From Parvularculaceae bacterium (GTDB taxonomy: Bacteria; Pseudomonadota; Alphaproteobacteria; Caulobacterales; Parvularculaceae), in the NCBI GenBank assembly GCA_004213235.1, contig SHAI01000158.1, positions 1 to 5,772 of the forward strand: a stretch of DNA of 5,772 nt. Reading direction: 5' to 3'. Both the position numbers and the translations under genes were made by a program. Below the pieces are notes generated by a model. That model saw nothing but the letters and a program-made list of their open reading frames with translations, had not been told where the DNA came from and did not search any database. This document shows, in pieces, positions 1-5,557 of the stretch (position 1 is its first letter; each line of letters opens with the position of its first letter).

Positions 1-948
1 TACTGTTTCAGCACCCTCCCGATTCAACGCAACTTTCAGCGCGTTCGCATCGTCCTCACAGCCGCCATTGAACACGGCAAGGCCACCATCGGCGAGACGG
101 AACAATGCCAGATGCTCAATCGCCCGCTCCATGAGATGGGGCAAAAAGCCCGGCGGCGTCATACCGCGATGTTTTAGTGCGTCTTCAATCAGCCCAAGGC
201 GAAGTACAATTTGTAACTGCCGCGACGGATTGCGTGAAATATGCCCACCATCGGGACGAATCTGCAGGCGCGCTTCGCGGCGCAGCAGCTCAATCCCCTG
301 ATCATATGTCGCCTCACCGCCTGGCAGTGTCAGCCCGGCCACGCACAGGCCAATCGCCGCCGTTAGCCGATCATGATCCTCGCGCGCCCGATGACCAGCC
401 TGCGCCAGATGCCGTAACTGCCTGGCAAGGCTGGATAATATTCTGCTGCGCCATACGATATCCCCTGCATCCAGCAAGAAATCACCATGACAGGCCATCG
501 CGATCAGCCGCTCCCCGGTCAGACGCGGGGTCCACGTATCCGCGGACCATCTTTCATACGCGTCACACCACGCCGTCGCCAGACACAATGCCGTTTCCTG
601 GCCCTGATCCTCGATTGCGGCAAGATCACGAAGCCATTCCCAGCTATGAACGCTGTGAAAAAGCTGATCGTGTTGTAACGCCAGGGCAAATACATCGCCT
701 GGATCGTCTTGGACGTCGATGATCTCACCGCCAGCTTGAAACCGCCCTTTGATAATATCATGGGCACGCCGCCGCGAGGGCGTGCGTTCATCTGAAAGCT
801 GAAACAAAAACCTGTTCGGCGAGGGGCCATCCAGACGGGCCTGATAAAACGGACTTTCCCCCCAGACCCGTTTAATCCGTGCACCAACGCCGCCATGGGA
901 CGTGGTTTTGTCCTGGCTTTGCTGCTGATTGCCGGGGCGACGCGCCAC
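1..948 (-). CDS. Heparinase II/III family protein, N-terminal 316 residues (3' end outside window)
   Basis: I translated this frame by hand; it is open from 948 to the left edge with no stop, giving 316 codons. The recognisable signatures are ESPFYQARLDGPSPNRFLF (residues 31-49), HSWEWLRDL (101-109), RPDGGHISRNPSRQ (231-244) and LADGGLAVFNGG (285-296), which match the N-terminal alpha-helical region of bacterial heparinase II/III-like proteins. The family's catalytic or beta-sandwich half would lie beyond the window, so activity cannot be judged; many bacterial members have no proven substrate, and polysaccharide lyase activity is only a family-level guess. The start chosen is GTG at 948-946, sharing its G with the rpe stop (TAGTG), with AGGA about nine bases upstream; no in-frame ATG lies near. 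The arrangement implies translational coupling to rpe. To my knowledge this neighbourhood recurs in alphaproteobacteria. Family assignment is fairly sure; function is not. Confidence 0.85.
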   Translation of the reverse strand, partial: MARRPGNQQQSQDKTTSHGGVGARIKRVWGESPFYQARLDGPSPNRFLFQLSDERTPSRRRAHDIIKGRFQAGGEIIDVQDDPGDVFALALQHDQLFHSVHSWEWLRDLAAIEDQGQETALCLATAWCDAYERWSADTWTPRLTGERLIAMACHGDFLLDAGDIVWRSRILSSLARQLRHLAQAGHRAREDHDRLTAAIGLCVAGLTLPGGEATYDQGIELLRREARLQIRPDGGHISRNPSRQLQIVLRLGLIEDALKHRGMTPPGFLPHLMERAIEHLALFRLADGGLAVFNGGCEDDANALKVALNREGAETV

Positions 949-1613
949 TACGTCCCGTCCTGCCGTAAGGCTTTGATGTTCTGCGCATAACCATCGGGAT
1001 CACCTTTGAACACTGCTGACCCTGCGACGAGAACATCGGCCCCGGCTGCGATGACAGATGGTGCTGTTTGCGCGTTCACACCGCCATCGACCTCTAGCCG
1101 AATATCACGCCCGGATGCGTCGATTAATTTGCGCACCTGCTCGATCTTTCGCAATTGCGACTGGATGAATTTTTGCCCGCCAAAACCCGGATTAACGGAC
1201 ATGATCAGCACAAGGTCCAATTCATCAAGAACCGGCTCCAGCAAGGTAACCGGGCTTGCCGGGTTCAGCGCCACACCGGCTTTCACCCCGGCGGCTTTGA
1301 TGGACTGAATGGTGCGGTGCAAATGCGGACCGGACTCCGGATGGACCGTCAGCACATTGGCACCAGCCGCCGCGAAGTCCTCAATCAACGGGTCAACGGG
1401 CGATACCATCAAATGCACATCAAACGGCAAGTCCGTGGTCTTGCGAATTGCCCGTACAATCGGCGGCCCAAGGGTCAGGTTCGGAACAAAATGCCCATCC
1501 ATGACGTCAATATGGATCCAGTCCGCACCAGCGGCCGCGACAGCGCGGATTTCTTCACCCAAAGCGGCGAAATCTGCAGACAGGATAGACGGGGCGATCA
1601 GAATTGAGGACAT
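948..1613 (-). CDS. rpe: Ribulose-phosphate 3-epimerase
   Basis: This 221-residue protein interconverts D-ribulose 5-phosphate and D-xylulose 5-phosphate in the cytoplasmic pentose phosphate pathway (or the Calvin cycle where present). The sequence shows the full family pattern on a TIM-barrel: IAPSILSADF at residues 6-15, WIHIDVMDGHFVPN at 32-45, DVHLMV at 65-70, SVNPGFGGQKF at 139-149 and LEVDGGV at 173-179. The expected metal and acid/base residues H34, D36, H67 and D176 are all present, and the phosphate-binding GGV and AGSAVF segments (177-179, 197-202) are intact. Length is typical. The frame is open 35 codons further upstream (to 1718), but those residues are not epimerase-like, so ATG at 1613 is chosen because the conserved MSSILIAPSIL begins there; its Shine-Dalgarno match is weak (GCTCGGTAACC). 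The stop overlaps the start of the heparinase-like gene by one base. Confidence 0.97.
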   Translation of the reverse strand: MSSILIAPSILSADFAALGEEIRAVAAAGADWIHIDVMDGHFVPNLTLGPPIVRAIRKTTDLPFDVHLMVSPVDPLIEDFAAAGANVLTVHPESGPHLHRTIQSIKAAGVKAGVALNPASPVTLLEPVLDELDLVLIMSVNPGFGGQKFIQSQLRKIEQVRKLIDASGRDIRLEVDGGVNAQTAPSVIAAGADVLVAGSAVFKGDPDGYAQNIKALRQDGT

Positions 1614-1663
1614 GGTTACCGAGCTTTTTAAACAAACGAAAATCAATGATTCGCGTTGCCTGA

Positions 1664-1678
1664 CCAAGGTATCCTTGG
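1664..1678. repeat. Perfect inverted repeat upstream of rpe
   Basis: CCAAGG-TAT-CCTTGG is a perfect 6-base inverted repeat with a 3-base centre, 51 bases before the rpe start codon. Neither strand has a T-run next to it, so it does not look like an intrinsic terminator. It could be a small operator or a leader hairpin; nothing in the sequence decides which. The rest of the 1614-1766 gap shows another hairpin (TGAGG-GTA-CCTCA on the minus strand, 1734-1722) and no clear promoter. Confidence 0.3.
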
Positions 1679-1766
1679 GTGACAGTGCTGCGCGCTGGAA
1701 AGAAAAATCCCGTTGCACAGGTGAGGTACCCTCATCACCGCACGCGGGGAATAACGCAAGTGTCTG

Positions 1767-2372
1767 CTAGTTATCCTTTACGAACACCGCCGCAACGCGC
1801 CTGCGGATATTGGAAGTGGCAACGAGCGAGGCCCCAGCGAGCAAACCACCGGCGATCATCCCGCCAAGCCATTCAATGTCATAAAGCCCAAACCCGGCAA
1901 GCCCGACAAAAGACAGTCCGGCAAAAATAAACACCCGGCGAAATGGCCCTTTCACCGCTTGGCGCGCGGCACTTGCCGTTGCCGCAACACCGTGCGCGGT
2001 TGCTTTCGCTGTCTGGCGGGCCACCTTGATCGTCGCCGGCCCGGCAGCCGCAATGGCCTCACGCACCCGGCGCACGCCAATCAGCCTGATCAACAATGCC
2101 AGAATGGCCGCAGCACCCGCCGCATACCACGCCTTTGAAGGCACCGCCGATGCCTCCTGAACGATAGGCGGGGCCACGCTGTCTGCCGCGGCGACAATTT
2201 TCTCTTCATGGTGCATAGGCGCAGCCGCGGCATGTGCCGGCGCACCACCGCCAAGACTTACTGCGCCGACACTTACAGCGACAACAGATGCCGCGGCCAG
2301 CAGGCGGCCAGTTTTCGCCGACTTTGCCATGAATTCGCCAAGGCGGCCTGATCTTTTCAACTTCGCCAACAT
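1767..2372 (-). CDS. Alanine-rich putative envelope/membrane protein of unknown function
   Basis: I do not recognise this 201-residue protein. It begins with a basic stretch (to about residue 23), then a hydrophobic segment RLLAAASVVAVSVGAVSL (23-40) and a good signal peptidase motif AHA followed by A (46-49). After a short acidic and proline-bearing linker come a hydrophobic helix (about 81-100), a basic alanine/threonine-rich amphipathic stretch (101-146), two closely spaced hydrophobic segments (about 147-163 and 167-187) and a basic tail ending VFVKDN. The likely picture is an exported protein anchored in the inner membrane, with the alanine-rich region as a helix or coiled coil. ATG at 2372 is preferred because AAGGAG lies 12 bases upstream; GTG at 2411, ATG at 2399 or ATG at 2330 are alternatives, and the last would give a more conventional signal-peptide length. 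It sits alone between a 218-base and a 153-base gap, so it may be monocistronic. Coding is supported by length and composition, not by homology. Confidence 0.7.
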   Translation of the reverse strand: MLAKLKRSGRLGEFMAKSAKTGRLLAAASVVAVSVGAVSLGGGAPAHAAAAPMHHEEKIVAAADSVAPPIVQEASAVPSKAWYAAGAAAILALLIRLIGVRRVREAIAAAGPATIKVARQTAKATAHGVAATASAARQAVKGPFRRVFIFAGLSFVGLAGFGLYDIEWLGGMIAGGLLAGASLVATSNIRRRVAAVFVKDN

Positions 2373-2590
2373 AAAATTACCCGGCTCCTTCCCATTCATA
2401 GATAGGAACACATTGGCTAAATTGCGAACCCAAACGCCAAATTTACCCCGTGGAATGGGTTATTTTCATACTGCTGCAATGCACCACAAGCGGCCATCTA
2501 CAATTCCGCCAGCCGAGCCGTCATACCCTCACGCCGCAGAAAGCCGGTTTTCAGATGGTCATCCCATGACGGATGTTTTGTGCCGTTTGT
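2373..2590. other. Intergenic gap with a small hairpin, no gene seen
   Basis: This 218-base gap separates the polytopic membrane protein from the alanine-rich protein. At 2558-2575 there are two overlapping stem options: GTCAT-CCC-ATGAC (2558-2570) and CATCC-CATGAC-GGATG (2560-2575). The second is followed by TTTT only on the plus strand, where no gene ends, so it is a weak candidate terminator for the minus-strand operon. The gap should hold the promoter of the alanine-rich gene, but I cannot point to convincing -35 and -10 boxes. The AAGGAG ribosome-binding site at about 2385-2390 belongs to that gene. Confidence 0.4.
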
Positions 2591-3838
2591 TCAGGGCGTT
2601 TTTGCCAACAGTCTATCGCCCTCGCCCACCAGGATAAGGGCTGCAATAAAAAACAATGGCGCAAAATTTAACTGGGTGAAGGCGGCATGAATCTGCGCGT
2701 GGTTCGACAACAACTCCATGAAGATCAGGGGCACACAAGCAAGAGCAAGGGGCAGTCGGCCATGTCGTACAATCTGCATCAACATTCCCCGCCGCGCTGC
2801 CGTTGATAATGGTCCGATAACGAATAATCCAATTGCAATCGGGCCCCATAAAGACTTCAGAGCTGCAAGATTTTTATACAGCGCCATTCCGGGCCAGTAC
2901 GCCTCGACAAGGTGCGTTTCACCGCGCAGCCGAAACGCCGCCTGTGACAGGGCATCGGCCCAGACATGCCCCTCCAGCATCGCATCGGCGAGGGTAATCT
3001 TGCACGCCCAAAGGCCAGCATACCCCGCCGCCCAGAATACACCCAGCCAGATAACATCCCGCCACTGATCAAAAAGCGCAACATCACCGCGCGCCCGCAC
3101 ACCAAGCACAAACAGTAAAGCAGGCAGGGCGAATATCAGCGCCGGCGCGGTGAGAAAATCAAAAAACGCGGTCAACGCCCCCAGAACAAAAAATCCAATC
3201 AAGGGCGGCTGCACGCGGCGCGATAAAATAATCGCGCCACCAATGATCAAAAACCAGCTCACCGCCTTTGTCGCCACAACCCAGAAGCCCATGGCGTTGA
3301 GCACCAGAAATGGCACTGCAAGGGCAAGGGCCGTTTGCGCACTAAAGTCCGTACCGATACGCCACAGCAACAGCCCAAACAAAACAACACTGCACGCAAA
3401 CAAAATTCCACGCAGATCATTATAGGTCAGGACGGATAAAACAGGCCTGCTGATGATCGTATACCCGTGCCAATACCGCGCATATTCGCGCGGCTGAAAG
3501 CTTTGGCCGCCCGCCAGGTGATCGATATATTGGTCGCACCCATAAACGCTCTGCGCCCGAATTGCGCGCACCATGGGTTTTTCATCTGGCATCTCGATCA
3601 TGCCCACGCTTAAGCCGATACACTCTGTATCAGCATCAATAACGCGGCCATTATCCGCCCTGCGCGACAGCAAAACGTCCGGTCGGTCAAGACTGTTTTC
3701 TAATATGGTTGCATTCGGCACCATCGCCGCCAGGGTTAACAGCGCGGTAAAAACACCGATGCATATCGGCACCAATGCAAAACAGATGACCGCTTTGCGC
3801 AGCGCCGTGTCAAAACCATATCGGGCAAGTTCGGGCAT
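2591..3838 (-). CDS. Polytopic membrane protein, GT-C glycosyltransferase-like
   Basis: This 415-residue protein has about nine to eleven hydrophobic segments (for example 16-40, 143-160, 167-205, 212-246, 262-280, 331-344, 362-377, 391-404). After the first helix comes a roughly 95-residue polar domain (41-138), probably periplasmic, with two cysteines (C73, C101) and the motif YARYWHGYTIISRP (119-132). Later motifs are FFDFLTAP (225-232) and SNHAQIHAAFT (378-388). From memory, this combination (RYWHG, FDFLT.P, NH..IH..FT) recurs in uncharacterised polytopic proteins near polysaccharide genes; the topology resembles GT-C enzymes that use polyprenyl-phosphate sugars. No catalytic residue can be named safely. 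The start ATG lies 24 bases after the upstream GT2 stop, with only a weak AAAGA-type ribosome site, so the two are probably one transcript and the protein is a candidate user of the GT2 product. Function is inference. Confidence 0.85.
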   Translation of the reverse strand: MPELARYGFDTALRKAVICFALVPICIGVFTALLTLAAMVPNATILENSLDRPDVLLSRRADNGRVIDADTECIGLSVGMIEMPDEKPMVRAIRAQSVYGCDQYIDHLAGGQSFQPREYARYWHGYTIISRPVLSVLTYNDLRGILFACSVVLFGLLLWRIGTDFSAQTALALAVPFLVLNAMGFWVVATKAVSWFLIIGGAIILSRRVQPPLIGFFVLGALTAFFDFLTAPALIFALPALLFVLGVRARGDVALFDQWRDVIWLGVFWAAGYAGLWACKITLADAMLEGHVWADALSQAAFRLRGETHLVEAYWPGMALYKNLAALKSLWGPIAIGLFVIGPLSTAARRGMLMQIVRHGRLPLALACVPLIFMELLSNHAQIHAAFTQLNFAPLFFIAALILVGEGDRLLAKTP

Positions 3839-3862
3839 TCGTCTTTCAGACCCTATCTTATT

Positions 3863-4849
3863 TCAGGCCCTATCTTCCTTAAAGGATGATGGCGACACCG
3901 CCGGGATCCGGAGATAGGCAAGGCGTTTGGTTTCGGCGAAATACTGCGCCTGCGCATCGAGAATGATACCGGCAACGAGCAATTGCACAACGACAACCAT
4001 CAGTGCCGAGGCGACAATCAATGTCGGGAAGCGCGGGACAAGGCCGGTTTGCAGATATTCCAACACAATGGGCACACCCAACGCCGCAACGCTGGCCATG
4101 CCAATTGCGCCAATCACGCCATAAACCAGGCGCGGCTTGTGCAGACGGAGGAAACGAAACATCCGTCGCAGGATCATTGTACCGTCTTTGAGCGTTCTAA
4201 GTTTACTCTCGCCGCCCGGCGGGCGCGCGGCATAGGCCGTCTTCACTTCCGCACTTGGGGCACGGATCAGCGCCGCGTGAGCAGCCATTTCCAGTTCGAT
4301 TTCAAATCCTGCCGCCGCAAGCGGAAACGACTTCACGAAGCGCCGCGACAAAACCCGGTATCCACTTAAAATATCGGTATACGGCTCGAAAAAGAATGTC
4401 CGGAAGAGAAAGTTGAACATCCGGTTGCCTAAAACATGGCCCGGGCGATAGGCAGCGCCCTCATCGTGAACACGCACACCGACAATCATGTCGAGACTGT
4501 CGCGAACCAGTTGATCAACCATCTCGCGCGACCTGGCCGCGTCATAGGTGCCGTCGCCATCAGCCATGATATAAACATCCGCGTCGATATCAGCAAAGGC
4601 GCGGCGCACGGCATTACCCTTTCCGGGCCGGGGCTCGTATCGCACCTCAGCGCCAGCGTCGGCCGCTATCGATGCCGTGTCGTCGGTTGAAGCGTTGTCT
4701 ATGACATAAATCCTCGCCGATGGTAGTGCGGCCTGGAATGACTGCACGACGCCGCCAATGGCGATCGCTTCATTCCGGCACGGCAATATCACGGCGACCC
4801 GCAAATCACCCCACGATCTGTCATGGGTAATTGTATGATCGTGTGTCAA
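3863..4849 (-). CDS. Membrane-anchored family 2 glycosyltransferase (DPM1/polyprenyl-phosphate type)
   Basis: This 328-residue protein shows a GT-A fold glycosyltransferase 2 domain: AVILPCRNE (19-27), VIDNASTDDT (49-58), PGKGNAVRRAF (75-85) and the nucleotide-sugar/metal-binding ADGDGTYD (96-103), followed by TDILSGYRVLSRRF (158-171) and FEIELEM (182-188), as in dolichol- or polyprenyl-phosphate sugar transferases. Two C-terminal hydrophobic segments (about 242-268 and 275-299) should anchor it in the membrane with the catalytic domain in the cytoplasm. Its likely reaction is transfer of a hexose from a nucleotide sugar to a polyprenyl phosphate; the sugar cannot be told. The chosen start is TTG at 4849, overlapping the yggT stop as TTGA, which argues for translational coupling; no in-frame ATG precedes the GT2 domain. 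TTG at 4804 (residue 16) or GTG at 4792 (residue 19) would still keep most of the domain, so the exact start is uncertain. Confidence 0.93.
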   Translation of the reverse strand: MTHDHTITHDRSWGDLRVAVILPCRNEAIAIGGVVQSFQAALPSARIYVIDNASTDDTASIAADAGAEVRYEPRPGKGNAVRRAFADIDADVYIMADGDGTYDAARSREMVDQLVRDSLDMIVGVRVHDEGAAYRPGHVLGNRMFNFLFRTFFFEPYTDILSGYRVLSRRFVKSFPLAAAGFEIELEMAAHAALIRAPSAEVKTAYAARPPGGESKLRTLKDGTMILRRMFRFLRLHKPRLVYGVIGAIGMASVAALGVPIVLEYLQTGLVPRFPTLIVASALMVVVVQLLVAGIILDAQAQYFAETKRLAYLRIPAVSPSSFKEDRA

Positions 4850-5148
4850 AGCCCTGCGCTTATCATCGGTGTGAAGATGTAATGGTTAAGTCCTGCCTGA
4901 ACTGCATTCAGACCAATCAGCAACACGATTGGCGACAGGTCGAGGCCGCCCATGGACGGGAGCATGTTTCGAATGGGCCGAAGCAGCGGCTCGGTCAGGG
5001 CCAGACAGGTACGGTATACCATGTCCACAAATTGATTGTGCATGTTCACGACATTGAAATTAATCAACCAGCTTAATATCACCATCACAAAGATGACGAC
5101 CGTATAAAGACTGATCAGCGAATTCACGACATATTGGATCATCAACAT
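4846..5148 (-). CDS. YggT family integral membrane protein
   Basis: This 100-residue protein carries two hydrophobic regions (about residues 5-31 and 73-93) and the family signature ILSWLINFNVV (24-34), followed by NQFVDMVYRTCLALTEPLLRPIRNMLPSMGGLDLSPIV in the centre; the TEP.LRPIR..LP..GG.D.SP pattern is diagnostic of YggT/CCB3-like proteins. These are small inner-membrane proteins; links to osmotic stress in enterobacteria and to cell division or cytochrome assembly in photosynthetic lineages are known, but the molecular role is unclear. The frame is open to 5184, but ATG at 5148 is chosen since the family begins close to the first helix and AAAGGA lies at 5166-5161, 12 bases before it; ATG at 5142 is possible. 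Its stop overlaps the TTG start of the glycosyltransferase. In many proteobacteria yggT neighbours a DUF167 gene; here a glycosyltransferase follows instead. Confidence 0.93.
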   Translation of the reverse strand: MLMIQYVVNSLISLYTVVIFVMVILSWLINFNVVNMHNQFVDMVYRTCLALTEPLLRPIRNMLPSMGGLDLSPIVLLIGLNAVQAGLNHYIFTPMISAGL

Positions 5149-5160
5149 GGCAGGGGCGTG

Positions 5161-5166
5161 TCCTTT
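5161..5166 (-). promoter_or_regulatory. Ribosome-binding site of yggT
   Basis: AAAGGA on the minus strand, 12 bases before ATG 5148, decides the start of the YggT gene. It directly abuts the inverted repeat TGACTT-CGC-AAGTCA (5180-5166), sharing the base at 5166, so folding of the leader could affect its accessibility. Confidence 0.55.
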
Positions 5167-5260
5167 GACTTGCGAAGTCAGCAAAAGCTGGGGCGTGCGT
5201 TACCAAAAAAGCACCACTCCCCTTTCGGACTTAAGATGCGCCGTGCAATCACGCAAGTCA
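5166..5260 (-). promoter_or_regulatory. Candidate yggT leader with mutually exclusive hairpins
   Basis: Read as a minus-strand transcript, the leader contains GACTT at 5259-5255, AAGTC at 5232-5228, a U6 run at 5210-5205, GACTT at 5179-5175 and AAGTC at 5171-5167. The pairs can form three exclusive stems: 5259-5255 with 5232-5228, which encloses a perfect small hairpin CGTG-ATTG-CACG; the proximal TGACTT-CGC-AAGTCA hairpin (5180-5166); or a 9-base long-range helix of 5260-5252 with 5174-5166. The last two end at the yggT ribosome-binding site. Such switching pairs are typical of attenuators and translation-controlling leaders, but 5-base stems also arise by chance, and I match it to no known riboswitch family. 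Confidence 0.35.
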
Positions 5261-5267
5261 GAACTCT

Positions 5268-5286
5268 ACCCGTCGGCCGAACGGGT
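5268..5286. repeat. Inverted repeat in the gap before yggT
   Basis: ACCCGT (5268-5273) and ACGGGT (5281-5286) form a perfect 6-base stem around a 7-base centre that itself contains CGGCCG. No T-run follows on either strand, so it is not an intrinsic terminator. It could be a stem of a structured leader or small RNA, or an operator. Confidence 0.35.
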
Positions 5287-5336
5287 CAGCGGCGCGCACG
5301 CTTCGGGCGCGTAATATGGTGGTGTGTGTCTCCCTT

Positions 5337-5368
5337 AAAAAACGGCTGCCCATGTCTCCAGCACGGGC
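5337..5368 (-). terminator. Possible rho-independent terminator of the upstream partial gene
   Basis: On the minus strand, GCCCGT (5368-5363) pairs with ATGGGC (5353-5348), six pairs including one G-U, around a 9-base loop; five bases later comes TTTTTT (5342-5337). The orientation fits ending the transcript of the gene that stops at 5558. The stem is short and the spacing to the T-run is longer than ideal, so this is tentative. Confidence 0.3.
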
Positions 5369-5557
5369 CAGGCCTTATATGCTGTGTTGCTCATTGGTGA
5401 ACCGACTGCCCTGCGACCCTTTTGGTCCCGCGTTAATTTCCAGGGTCTTATCCGTTCTCAGTACATGGTTCGGGATGCGGCGAGCATACCAAGCGCAAGA
5501 GCAAGAGGCCCCGGATAGTAAAGATGACCGGGACGCTGCGGGCGGGCGCCCGGGGGT

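Larger units (their letters stand above)
5149..5557. other. 409-base region without a convincing gene
   Basis: Between the right-edge gene and yggT no frame on either strand looks like a conserved protein. The longest plus-strand frame (5316-5579) has no ribosome site and overlaps the end of the real minus-strand gene. What it does hold is the possible terminator at 5337-5368, the inverted repeat at 5268-5286, a minus-strand T6 run at 5210-5205 and the GACTT/AAGTC pairs before yggT. The length and density of potential stems are compatible with a long 5' leader or a small RNA on the minus strand, ending around the T6 run at 5205. I saw no tRNA or 5S rRNA. Confidence 0.5.

Noticed and set aside
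519..896. 125-codon minus-strand frame starting with ATG inside the left-edge gene
   Set aside because: It overlaps the heparinase-like frame, which shows family motifs across the same bases; this frame has low-complexity Arg/Pro-rich composition typical of a shadow.
1614..1718. N-terminal extension of rpe by 35 codons
   Set aside because: The extra residues are not epimerase-like and the conserved family start coincides with ATG at 1613.
1703..1734. Hairpin TGAGG-GTA-CCTCA followed by a TTTTT run, as a terminator after the alanine-rich gene
   Set aside because: The T-run lies about 14 bases from the stem, too far for a standard intrinsic terminator.
5335..5394. 19-codon minus-strand frame MSNTAYKAWPVLETWAAVF, considered as a leader peptide with two Trp codons
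   Set aside because: No good ribosome-binding site, and frames this short are expected by chance; it overlaps the possible terminator but is not followed by a tryptophan gene.
5370..5480. Possible 5S rRNA-like stretch (minus strand CGCATCCCGAAC)
   Set aside because: Only a short core resembles 5S rRNA; the flanking stems and the 3' conserved region do not match.
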